Positions 52,427 to 60,621 of a DNA stretch of 64,000 bases are shown in pieces. The DNA is from Balneatrix alpica DSM 16621 (GTDB taxonomy: Bacteria; Pseudomonadota; Gammaproteobacteria; Pseudomonadales; Balneatricaceae), in contig NZ_JHUZ01000011.1 in assembly GCF_000619885.1 (NCBI RefSeq), positions 248,001-312,000 on the forward strand. Direction: 5' to 3'. The first letter of the stretch is position 1, and each line of letters opens with the position of its first letter. The notes below the pieces were generated by a model. The model was not told the DNA's origin, searched no databases, and saw only the letters and a program-made list of their open reading frames with translations. Position numbers and translations under genes: made by a program.

Positions 52427-53869
52427 ATGACCCCCCTTGACCCTCAAGCCTGTTACCGCGCCCTACAAAGCCGCGATGCCCGCTTTGATGGCCATTTCTA
52501 TGTTGGGGTGCACAGCACCGGCATTTACTGCCGGCCAATTTGTCCGGCCCGTACCCCCCAAGCCCAGGGCTGCAGTTTTTTCCACCACGCGGCGGCGGCC
52601 GAAGCGGCGGGTTTTCGTCCCTGTTTACGCTGTCGTCCTGAGTTGGCTCCGGGTTTGGCGCAGGTGGATAGCCGCAGCGAGCTGGCCCAGGCAGCACTGC
52701 GCCTCATGGAGCGACACCTGGCGGAGCTGCCAGACCTACACTGGCTAGCCGCACGTTTGGGGGTCAGTGATCGCCATTTACGCCGTCTGTTTCAAAGCTG
52801 CTGGGGAATGTCCGCCAATGCCATGCTGCAGCACCGCCGCCTGTGGTTAGCCAAGCAATTGCTCACCGATACCGATCTGGATCAGGCCGATATCGCCGTC
52901 GCGGTGGGTTTGGGCAGTAGCCGTCGCCTCTATGATTTATTCCAGCGTCACTACCGCCTGTCACCCTCACAGTTGCGCCGCCAACGTAGCCCTCAGCGCA
53001 GTGCCCTCTGCTTGCCACTGGGGGTACGCCCTCCCTATGACTTTGCCGCCTTAATCCACTTTTTCAGTAAGCGCAGCGTCAACGGCATTGAGCAGGTCAG
53101 CCAACAGTCAGGCGAGCAGTGCTATCGCCGCACCCTGCGCCTCTATCAGCAACAGCAGGCAATCGATGGCTGGCTGGAAGTACGTTTCCAACCCCAGTCC
53201 CAACGTCTGCTGCTGCAATTGGCGCCCCAGTGTGCGCCGGTATTGGCCGATGTGCTCACCCGCGTCCGTCATCTGTTTGATGTCGATGCTGACCCGGCCC
53301 CCGTACAGCACTGCCTGGGTGAACTGGCCAGGGCACGCCCGGGGCTGCGGGTGCCCGGTTGTTTCGACAGTTTTGAGAGTTGTTGCTACGCCATTCTCGG
53401 CCAACAAGTCAGTGTCCAGGCCGCTCGTACCCTGATGGCTCGCCTGAGCCAGGCCTTTGGGGAGCCCTGTGCCAGCCCCTGGCCCGAGTTAAATCGCCAC
53501 TTCCCCCGCCCAGAGCGCCTGGCCCAATTGAGCGTGGCGGAACTGGCCAGCCAGGGCATGCCAGGCAAACGAGCCGCTACCCTGCTTGCCCTGGCGCGAA
53601 ATTGGCAGCAGCTGAATCTCTACCCTGGCGCGCCGGTGGAGCCAGCCCTGCAAAGCCTGCAAGCCTTGCCCGGGATTGGCCCCTGGACAGCCCATTACAT
53701 TGCCCTGCGGGTACTGGGTTGGCCCGATGCCTTCCCCCATAGTGATCACGGTTTAAAACTGGCCCTACAAGCCAGCCCCACCGAGATTTTGCGCCAGGCA
53801 GAAGCCTGGCGTCCCTGGCGTGGTTATGCCCTGATGCACCTCTGGCAACAATTGGAGCCTAACGAATGA
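52427..53869 (+). CDS. Ada-type regulator fused to AlkA 3-methyladenine DNA glycosylase
   Basis: This is a 480-residue fusion. The N-terminal Ada zinc domain (about 10-75) has four Cys in YCRPIC and PCLRC and can take a methyl group from phosphotriesters. The AraC-type DNA-binding domain (about 85-185) has LAARLGVSDRHLRRLFQ. The AlkA part has its N-terminal beta domain from about 195 and a helix-hairpin-helix LQALPGIGPWTAHYIALR with an Asp in FPHSDHGLKLAL. It would both sense alkylation and excise alkylated bases. Start ATG 52427 (MTPLDPQACY) begins directly before the Ada domain. It overlaps ogt by ATGA. Confidence 0.92.
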   Translation: MTPLDPQACYRALQSRDARFDGHFYVGVHSTGIYCRPICPARTPQAQGCSFFHHAAAAEAAGFRPCLRCRPELAPGLAQVDSRSELAQAALRLMERHLAELPDLHWLAARLGVSDRHLRRLFQSCWGMSANAMLQHRRLWLAKQLLTDTDLDQADIAVAVGLGSSRRLYDLFQRHYRLSPSQLRRQRSPQRSALCLPLGVRPPYDFAALIHFFSKRSVNGIEQVSQQSGEQCYRRTLRLYQQQQAIDGWLEVRFQPQSQRLLLQLAPQCAPVLADVLTRVRHLFDVDADPAPVQHCLGELARARPGLRVPGCFDSFESCCYAILGQQVSVQAARTLMARLSQAFGEPCASPWPELNRHFPRPERLAQLSVAELASQGMPGKRAATLLALARNWQQLNLYPGAPVEPALQSLQALPGIGPWTAHYIALRVLGWPDAFPHSDHGLKLALQASPTEILRQAEAWRPWRGYALMHLWQQLEPNE

Positions 53870-54342
53870 TTGTTTATCGCTGGTTCGCTACCCCCCTTGG
53901 TGGCATGCTCGCCCTCGCTAATCCCCAGGGTTTGCAAGGGTTGTATTTTGAAGGGCAGCAATACTTTCCGGCTCTCGATAACCACTGGCAAGAGCAACCA
54001 CTGCCTCTTTTCCAAGAGCTTGAGCAGCAACTACAGGCTTATTTCGCCGGTCAGCTGCGTCAGTTTGACTTACCCCTGGCCCCCCAGGGCACCGCCTTCC
54101 AGCAACAGGTCTGGCAAGCCATCGCCACCATTCCCTACGGCCATAGCCGTCGTTATGGTGAGTTGGCCCATGCCCTCAATAAGCCCACCGCCAGCCGTGC
54201 CGTGGGGGCCGCTACCGGACGCAACCCCCTCAGTTTGATCGTTCCCTGTCACCGGGTATTGGGCAGCCAGGGCAAACTCACCGGTTATGCCGGGGGACTG
54301 GAGCGCAAACGCGCCCTGTTGCAACTGGAAGGCTTGTTATGA
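53866..54342 (+). CDS. ogt: Methylated-DNA--protein-cysteine S-methyltransferase
   Basis: This 158-residue suicide enzyme removes O6-alkyl groups from guanine. The acceptor Cys lies in LIVPCHRVLGSQGKLTGYAGG, and the helix-turn-helix is YGELAHALNKPTASRAVGAA. It is translationally coupled to the Ada-AlkA fusion (ATGA overlap), giving an alkylation-damage operon, and is itself coupled to the following EamA gene by another ATGA. Confidence 0.96.
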   Translation: MIVYRWFATPLGGMLALANPQGLQGLYFEGQQYFPALDNHWQEQPLPLFQELEQQLQAYFAGQLRQFDLPLAPQGTAFQQQVWQAIATIPYGHSRRYGELAHALNKPTASRAVGAATGRNPLSLIVPCHRVLGSQGKLTGYAGGLERKRALLQLEGLL

Positions 54343-55229
54343 GCAAGCCGAGCGACTCACGCATGACGCCCTTGCTAAATCTGGAGCTTCTGACCCTGGC
54401 CGCACTGTGGGGCGCCTCCTTTCTGTTTATGCGTCAAGCCGTGCCAGAGTTTGGCCCCTTCGCCCTGATCTTTTTACGGGTTGCCATCGCCGGTGTCGCC
54501 TTGCTGCCCCTATTACTGTGGCGCCGGCAGGGACGCAGGATGGTGCAGCATTGGCGGCCATTATTAGTGGTAGGTGTCTTTAATTCCGCCCTGCCCTTTA
54601 CCCTGATCAGTTACGCCTTGCTGAGTCTCGCGGCAGGAATGGGGGCCATCCTCAACGCCAGCGCGCCGCTCTGGAGCCTGCTGCTGGCTCTGTTGCTGCT
54701 GGGTCAACCCGCCAGCCGCAGCAGTGTGCTAGGACTGGTAGCAGGGCTGGCAGGGGTGATCATGCTGGTATGGCATAAGGTACAGATGGGGGAAGTGCCT
54801 TGGCTGGCCTTGCTCGCCGCCTTAGCCGCCACCCTCAGTTATGCGTTGGCCGCACTCTACTCCAAGGCCAAACTGGCGGGGGTGGCAGCCCTGGTGACTG
54901 CCACCGGCAGCCAGCTGTTGGCCGCGTTACTGCTGTTCCCCCTGGCCGTCGCCTTCTGGCCCGAACAACAGCCCTCCTGGCCCGCTTGGCAAGCCGTTAT
55001 TCTGCTTGCACTAGGCTGCACAGCACTGGCCTACCTGCTCTATTTCCATCTGATTGAAGCCGCCGGGGCGCAAAAAGCGATCAGTGTCACCCTGCTGATC
55101 CCACTGTTCGGCATGTTGTGGGGCGCCTGGATTCTGGATGAAGCAATCAGTCTAAGCATGCTGATCGGCGCAGGCTTAGTGTTGCTCGGCACCGCGCTGG
55201 CCAACGGCTTATTACGCCTGCCGCGTTAA
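54339..55229 (+). CDS. EamA/DMT-family transporter
   Basis: This 296-residue transporter has ten membrane spans in two EamA repeats (LAALWGASFLFMRQAVPEFGPF; ILNASAPLWSLLLALLLLG; final IPLFGMLWGAWILDEAIS). It is the third gene of the alkylation-repair operon by overlap, although a link to DNA repair is not evident; it may simply share the transcript. The substrate is unknown. Confidence 0.9.
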   Translation: MSKPSDSRMTPLLNLELLTLAALWGASFLFMRQAVPEFGPFALIFLRVAIAGVALLPLLLWRRQGRRMVQHWRPLLVVGVFNSALPFTLISYALLSLAAGMGAILNASAPLWSLLLALLLLGQPASRSSVLGLVAGLAGVIMLVWHKVQMGEVPWLALLAALAATLSYALAALYSKAKLAGVAALVTATGSQLLAALLLFPLAVAFWPEQQPSWPAWQAVILLALGCTALAYLLYFHLIEAAGAQKAISVTLLIPLFGMLWGAWILDEAISLSMLIGAGLVLLGTALANGLLRLPR

Positions 55230-55299
55230 AACAGGGATGCAAAGTCAGGAAGGCTCTGCTATAGCTATGCCCCTGCCAAAAAGGACGACAGGAAGCATC

Positions 55300-57150
55300 A
55301 TGCCCCACATCAGTGCCCTCTATTACTATCCGATTAAATCCTCTGCCCCCGTGCTGACGGATGCACTCGCAATCGGCGAAGAGGGCCCGGTGGGGGATCG
55401 CCGCTATCTGCTCATCGACCTCAAGGGGCAGATGCTCACCGCCCGTACCCATCCGCAACTGCAACGGCTCAAGGCCCGCTATCTGGCCCCCCTGGCAGAG
55501 GCCAATCAACAGGCGGACATGGATTTAAGCTACCCCGGCCTTCCGCCGCTGGAAGTGCGTCAGGCCCACTTCAGCCTGCAACCGCAGCCTGCTCAAGTCT
55601 GGTCTGATCAATTTAACGCCCTGCGCACCCACCCGGACTACGATGCCTGGCTCAGCCAGGTGGTGGGTCAGCCGGTGCAATTGCTGTGGCTTGGGCCACG
55701 CTCCGACCGGTTGCGGGTCAAGCTTGGCAAACGGGTCAGCTTTGCCGATGGTTACCCGCTGCTGCTAATCAGCCAGGCCTCACTGGATGACCTGAATCTG
55801 CGCGCCAATGCACGCATGCAGATGAGCCAGTTCCGCCCCAATCTGGTGGTGGAGGGCACCCTGGCGTTTGGTGAGGATGGCTGGCGCAAGATTCGCATCG
55901 GCCAGGTGGAATTCCTGGTCGCCAAACCCTGCTCCCGCTGCATTATGACGACCGTCAGCGCCGAGGATCAGCGTTTTCATCCCCAGCAGGAGCCACTGCA
56001 TACCCTCAAGCAATACCGCCAGGAAGCCAGTAGCGGTGAGCTGATGTTTGGGCAAAATCTGATTGCCCTGAACGAGGGTGAAATCCGTCTGGGGGATACA
56101 GTCGAGGTGATCGAAACCCAGGCTCCGGCAGCCTATGTCGATAATGCCCCACGCCGCCGCGTTTTACGCTGCGTGGAACGCCAAGCAATCGCCCGCGACT
56201 TTGTCACCTTCTGGTTAGAAGCCGAAGATGGCGCCCCCTTAGCGGACTACCGCCCAGGCCAGCACCTGCCACTGGCATTCGATACCACCAAGGGCCGCTT
56301 GCTGCGTTATTACACCCTTAGCTCCAGCCCCAGCCGCCCTGGTCGTTATGCCATCAGCGTCAAACGCATTACCGATGGCGAGGCATCCAATGCCCTGCAT
56401 GATCAGTTACAACCAGGACAAACCCTGCTCGCCCATGCCCCTAATGGACACTTTTACTGGCAGGGCAAACAGCCCGCACTGCTGCTCAGTGCCGGCTCCG
56501 GGGTGACGCCGATGCTGAGCATCCTGCGCTATCTGGCTGATCAGGGTGAAATTAACGACCTACTATTCTTCCATCAGGCCCGCAGCCAGGCAGACCTGCC
56601 CGCCTGGGATGAACTCAGTACTCTGGCGGCTGAGCATCCTGGCCTGCAGCTCACCGCACTGCTCAGTCAACCTGAGGGCGATTGGCAGGGCCTGAGCGGA
56701 CGCCTCAGCCGTGAACACCTGCAAAATCTCCCGCAGTTGCCACAGCGGGATGTTTACCTCTGCGGCCCTCAGGGCTTTATGCAACACGCCGAACAAATGC
56801 TGTTGGAACTGGGGCTCAGCAAGACGCAAATCTATAAAGAAAGCTTCAGCGCGCCCTTGCCCAGTACCGAGCAACAGGCTCCCTGTGAGGTACGTATTGA
56901 AGTGGAAGGTTGGGGCGACTTTGTCGGCGATAACCAGAGTACCCTGCTGGAGCAAGCCGAACTGGCGGGATTTGATTTACCCTGGTCATGCCGCGCCGGT
57001 GTCTGTGGCAGCTGTAAGCAGCGCCTGCTCAGTGGCAAGGTGGCCATGCCCGACGCTCCCGGTGGCCTCAGTGAAGTGGAACAGGAGCATGGCTATATTC
57101 TTACCTGCTGTGCCATTCCCCTGACGGATGTGGTCATCAGTGAAGACTAG
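55300..57150 (+). CDS. MOSC domain protein fused to ferredoxin-reductase and 2Fe-2S modules
   Basis: This 616-residue multidomain redox protein has an N-terminal MOSC beta-barrel (PHISALYYYPIKS) and MOSC domain with the molybdenum-ligand-type Cys in VAKPCSRCIMTTV. An FAD-binding domain follows (RYYTLSSSPSRPGRYAISVKR), then NAD binding (LLLSAGSGVTPMLSIL, YLCGPQGFM) and a C-terminal plant-type ferredoxin with CRAGVCGSC and a final Cys in LTCCA. It looks like a self-sufficient version of mARC/YcbX molybdenum enzymes, which reduce N-hydroxylated compounds using separate electron donors. ATG 55300 has AGGAAG upstream. It ends 12 bases before the convergent kinase gene. Confidence 0.9.
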   Translation: MPHISALYYYPIKSSAPVLTDALAIGEEGPVGDRRYLLIDLKGQMLTARTHPQLQRLKARYLAPLAEANQQADMDLSYPGLPPLEVRQAHFSLQPQPAQVWSDQFNALRTHPDYDAWLSQVVGQPVQLLWLGPRSDRLRVKLGKRVSFADGYPLLLISQASLDDLNLRANARMQMSQFRPNLVVEGTLAFGEDGWRKIRIGQVEFLVAKPCSRCIMTTVSAEDQRFHPQQEPLHTLKQYRQEASSGELMFGQNLIALNEGEIRLGDTVEVIETQAPAAYVDNAPRRRVLRCVERQAIARDFVTFWLEAEDGAPLADYRPGQHLPLAFDTTKGRLLRYYTLSSSPSRPGRYAISVKRITDGEASNALHDQLQPGQTLLAHAPNGHFYWQGKQPALLLSAGSGVTPMLSILRYLADQGEINDLLFFHQARSQADLPAWDELSTLAAEHPGLQLTALLSQPEGDWQGLSGRLSREHLQNLPQLPQRDVYLCGPQGFMQHAEQMLLELGLSKTQIYKESFSAPLPSTEQQAPCEVRIEVEGWGDFVGDNQSTLLEQAELAGFDLPWSCRAGVCGSCKQRLLSGKVAMPDAPGGLSEVEQEHGYILTCCAIPLTDVVISED

Positions 57151-57162
57151 CTTGGGCGATGC

Positions 57163-58533
57163 CTAGTCACCTCCTGAGTTCGCTCTCATCGCTGCCAGTT
57201 GCATGCGCAGTTTCATCGGTCGGATAGGCTTATGCAGGAGTTGGTAGCCCAATAAGGCGCACTGCTGCTTCAGTTCGCTGCTGTGATTGGCGGTCAAAAT
57301 CAGAATCGGCAGTGCAGGCCAGCGCTGCCGTATCCGCGCCGCCAGGGTGATGCCATCTAACCCAGCCTCGTTATCACGGCTATCCAGGTGGTAGTCGAGA
57401 ATCGCCAAGCTGGGCCGCTGCTGTTGGTTATCCCGTTGCCAGGCCAAACCACTGGCATAACTCTGCAACTGGCAGCCCCAACTGCCAAGCAGAGCCTCCA
57501 TCCCCTGCACAATACTGGCATCGTTATCCACCAGTAGAATGTCACAGCCTTGCAAATCCACCCCCGGTAACATCGCGGGTGCAGGGACACTTTGAGGTGG
57601 ATCGGTAAAGGGTAACCACAGGCTAAAACAACTGCCTTTCCCCAGACGGGAGCGAACCTGCAGAGGGTGGCCCAGTAAACGGGCGCTACGTTCGACGATG
57701 GCCAAACCCAGCCCCAGCCCCTTATCACCCTGCTCAGCGCGGGGTAAGTGCCCTGGCTCATGCACCCGACTGAACTCCTTAAAGATCTGCGGCAATTTGC
57801 CCTCGGCAATGCCAATGCCAGTATCCCAGACCTGTAACCAGCAACCTGCCTGCCCCTGCCAGTGGGCCGGGCGACAGGCCAACAGTACCTGGCCACCCAC
57901 CGGGGTATAGCGCAGGGCGTTGGTTAGCAGGTTACGTAATATCCGACTGAGTAACTGCGGGTCGGTCTGCACCCAGGCCGGGCGCAAGCGTACCCGCCAG
58001 CGGATCGCCTGTTGCTGACTCAGGGCAGCAAACTCCTGGCTTAATGCCGCTAACCATGGCTGTAACTGCAAGGGGCCTGGCTGAGCCACCAGGACTCCGG
58101 CCTCCAGCTTGGCCATGTCCACCAGGGTCAGCAGCAGCGCCTCCACATCCTCCAGCGCCCGTTGTCCAGCCTGGACTTGCTTCAGTGCTGCTTCAGGTAG
58201 CGGCTGCTCCAACAGGCTGGCATTAAACAGACGGGCAGCATTGAGGGGTTGCAACAGGTCATGGCTGACCGCCGCCAGAAAACGACTTTTCGATTGATTG
58301 GCGAGATCAGCCTGGGACTTAGCTTCACGCAGTTGCTGATTCAGGGCTGAGAGTTCAGCGGTGCGCTCCCGCACCCGCTCCGCCAGCATCGCCGCATGTT
58401 CGAAGGCGGCATAGGCACTGGAATCATGACTGGCCTCCACCCGCTCCATCAGGGCCTGATTGATTTTCTTCAGGCGCTGATTATCGCGTCTTAGCTGGGC
58501 CAACTCGGCTAAATGTTCGGCCTCAGCCGTCAT
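57163..58533 (-). CDS. Soluble hybrid histidine kinase with receiver domain (NahK/ErcS'-like)
   Basis: This is a cytoplasmic kinase of about 456 residues. An N-terminal coiled coil (about 5-80) leads to the phosphoacceptor His91 in AAVSHDLLQPLNAA. The ATPase domain has NLLTNALRYTPVGG, WDTGIGI and GLGLGLAIVER. The C-terminal receiver has the acceptor Asp in LAILDYHLDSRD. It lacks a PAS or membrane sensor, so the overlapping FIST gene probably supplies the input, as in the Pseudomonas NosP-NahK pair. ATG 58533 is used; a GTG two codons earlier is possible. It overlaps the FIST gene by 11 bases. Confidence 0.88.
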   Translation of the reverse strand: MTAEAEHLAELAQLRRDNQRLKKINQALMERVEASHDSSAYAAFEHAAMLAERVRERTAELSALNQQLREAKSQADLANQSKSRFLAAVSHDLLQPLNAARLFNASLLEQPLPEAALKQVQAGQRALEDVEALLLTLVDMAKLEAGVLVAQPGPLQLQPWLAALSQEFAALSQQQAIRWRVRLRPAWVQTDPQLLSRILRNLLTNALRYTPVGGQVLLACRPAHWQGQAGCWLQVWDTGIGIAEGKLPQIFKEFSRVHEPGHLPRAEQGDKGLGLGLAIVERSARLLGHPLQVRSRLGKGSCFSLWLPFTDPPQSVPAPAMLPGVDLQGCDILLVDNDASIVQGMEALLGSWGCQLQSYASGLAWQRDNQQQRPSLAILDYHLDSRDNEAGLDGITLAARIRQRWPALPILILTANHSSELKQQCALLGYQLLHKPIRPMKLRMQLAAMRANSGGD

Positions 58534-59734
58534 GGCCACCCCCGGCCTGACCGATCACCACCCCGGTCAGAGTATGGTTGAGATGCACCCCTTCAATGTG
58601 CTCACCATAGGTACTAAAGCCGACCGCCTGATGGGCCTGTAACAGGACCTCCGCTTCGGTCTTGCGACCATTGGCCTCCAGCTCCAGTCGACGAAAAATA
58701 CAGTCAAAAGCCAATAACAGTTGCGGTGCCCCCAGGCGTTGATCCAGCTCGGCCAACAGATTGTGCAGGCATTCCAACATGTCGGCGTAATGATTACGGC
58801 GCAGCACAATGCCACGCTCCACTGCACAGTAAAAGGTCAGGCTGCCATCGGCATTGGCCTGCTGAATCGCCCGCACAAATCCCTCCTCGCCAATGCGCAC
58901 GCTCAGGGTGTTACAGGCAAACAGGGTAGGACAGAGCTCAGCGGGGCTCACCCCTAACATGCGCGCATAGACCTCTGCGGCGGGCTCGGCATCCAGCTCC
59001 AGCACTCGCCGATGGGCGCTGTCTGCCTCCGTCACCACCAGCATTTCATCGCTTTCCTGCACGTGACGCTGGCTGAAAATCGCAAAGGGCAAGCTGGTAT
59101 TCACCAGTGCCACCACCGCCGCGTCGGTATAGGCCCGGCCCCGGTAAATCACCTGAGTATGGGTAAAGTGCAGATCATCACCGGCGGAGCCTCCAAGCAC
59201 CGGGGTAGCACCAAAGGCCGTATTTAACCGGCTGACCAACAGCTCGCCATGCTCACAGAGGCCATCCAACCAGGCCAAGGCAAAGCTATGCCCCACCACC
59301 GGTGCCTTGGCGCGACTCTGCACTTGCTCAATCAGGCTGGCCGCCAGATGTTCGGCCCGTTGCCAGTCAAATTGCGGCATATCCTCCACCAGCGCAGTAC
59401 TGATGGTGAAATGGCTGCGGGCAAAGGCCACCCCGGTCACTGAGCCTTCCCGATAGCCTTGGGGGGTCAACTCACCGGCGGTGGTGCAAGCCAGAATATC
59501 GGTCTCGGGCAATGCCTGTTGCAACAACTCAACCAGCTGTACCAAGTCATAGTCCGGTGAGGCAAACAGCCACAGCCAACCTGGCGCCTGTTCCGCTGCA
59601 GCAGGTAAGGCACTGAGTAACTGCCTGGCACACTCGCCCAGCTCCCGCGCCTCACTCATCAACCGCCATAACCCAGGCTGGCGCGGTGCATCCGGCAAGC
59701 CCGGCTGCAGCAGCTTGATCTGCCCCCCTACCAC
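58523..59734 (-). CDS. FIST-domain sensor protein (NosP-like)
   Basis: This 403-residue protein has an N-terminal FIST domain (WLWLFASPDYDLVQLVELLQQALPETDILACTTAGE-like start, VLGGSAGDDLHF) and a C-terminal FIST_C domain (LELDAEPAAEVYARMLG, NTLSVRIGEEGFVRAI, QAVGFSTYGEHIEG). FIST proteins sense small ligands, and NosP binds haem and nitric oxide. It starts at a GTG that overlaps the stop of the response-regulator gene (GTGGTAG), with GGAG eight bases upstream. It sits between regulator and kinase genes in one operon, so it is probably their sensory input. The ligand is not known. Confidence 0.9.
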   Translation of the reverse strand: MVGGQIKLLQPGLPDAPRQPGLWRLMSEARELGECARQLLSALPAAAEQAPGWLWLFASPDYDLVQLVELLQQALPETDILACTTAGELTPQGYREGSVTGVAFARSHFTISTALVEDMPQFDWQRAEHLAASLIEQVQSRAKAPVVGHSFALAWLDGLCEHGELLVSRLNTAFGATPVLGGSAGDDLHFTHTQVIYRGRAYTDAAVVALVNTSLPFAIFSQRHVQESDEMLVVTEADSAHRRVLELDAEPAAEVYARMLGVSPAELCPTLFACNTLSVRIGEEGFVRAIQQANADGSLTFYCAVERGIVLRRNHYADMLECLHNLLAELDQRLGAPQLLLAFDCIFRRLELEANGRKTEAEVLLQAHQAVGFSTYGEHIEGVHLNHTLTGVVIGQAGGGHDG

Positions 59735-60387
59735 CGTTTCAACTCCGCAAAGTTAAAAGCCCGCGCAGCCAGGGCGGCCTGCACTCGGTTAGTCAGATTG
59801 AGCTTGTGCAAAATAGCTGAAACATGGGCCTTGACCGTCGCTTCGGCAATCTCCAATTCGTAGGCGATCTGCTTATTGGCATAGCCCTCCGCCATCAGCT
59901 GCAGCACCTGCAATTGTTTACGGGTCAGGGATTGCAGCAGCTTTGGGTCCAGGCAGACCTGCGCCGCTGGGGAAGCAGGCGGCGCCTCGGCCCGCATCAG
60001 ACTGGCGGGGAGGTACACCTGCCCCTCCAGCACCTGGGCCAGAGCTTCCTGGATTTGCCCCCGTGGGCTGGATTTAGGGATATAACCCACCGCCCCCAGC
60101 GACAACGCCTGCAGGGCCAGTTGGCGCTCTTCCTCAGCGGTCATCATCACCACGGGCAACAGCGGCCATTGCTCACGCAGACGCATCAAGCCCTGAAAGC
60201 CATCCATCCCTTCCATATTCAAATCCAGCAGCAGGAGGTCATAGTCCGCATCGACTTCAAGCAGCGCTTGCGTGGCCGCCACGGAAGCAGTCTCTGCCAC
60301 CTCCGCCTCGGGCCAGCGGCTACGAATCACCTGGACGATGGCCTCACGAAAGATGGGATGATCATCCGCCGTGATAATTCGGTACAT
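59728..60387 (-). CDS. NarL/LuxR-family response regulator (ErbR/AgmR-like)
   Basis: This 219-residue response regulator has a receiver with Asp8/Asp9 and acceptor Asp55 in LLLLDLNMEG, and a C-terminal LuxR helix-turn-helix (LTRKQLQVLQLMAEGYANKQIAYELEIAEATVKAHVSAIL). It is the first gene of the regulator-FIST-kinase operon, divergent from an ExaC-like dehydrogenase. In Pseudomonas aeruginosa an analogous set (ErbR, ErcS', FIST protein) lies by the ethanol oxidation genes, so control of the divergent gene is likely. Confidence 0.9.
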   Translation of the reverse strand: MYRIITADDHPIFREAIVQVIRSRWPEAEVAETASVAATQALLEVDADYDLLLLDLNMEGMDGFQGLMRLREQWPLLPVVMMTAEEERQLALQALSLGAVGYIPKSSPRGQIQEALAQVLEGQVYLPASLMRAEAPPASPAAQVCLDPKLLQSLTRKQLQVLQLMAEGYANKQIAYELEIAEATVKAHVSAILHKLNLTNRVQAALAARAFNFAELKRW

Positions 60388-60493
60388 AGCTGCTCCTGGT
60401 TATTGTTATCAGTGGATGAGTCTTGCACCCAGCGCTTGTGTCTCGTTTGCAGGGCTCCAGAGTACGCAATCTGTGGGAGTTGTCCCAGCCTGC

Positions 60494-60557
60494 GGCGGAA
60501 AAACTAATACTAAAGGCGGAAAAAACAGCCGCCAAAGTTTCATAGGCCAAAACCGCC
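60494..60557. promoter_or_regulatory. GGCGG-repeat region in the divergent exaC promoter
   Basis: GGCGGAAAAA occurs at 60494-60503 and at 60515-60524, exactly 21 bases apart (two helical turns). Inverted CCGCC copies occur at 60529-60533 and 60553-60557. It lies between the regulator and exaC starts. Binding by the NarL-type regulator is a hypothesis. Confidence 0.4.
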
Positions 60558-60621
60558 GCTTGGGCAAAGATCAAAGCGTCACAAGCACACTGCCTCATAA
60601 CAACAAGTCAGAGGACCTACC

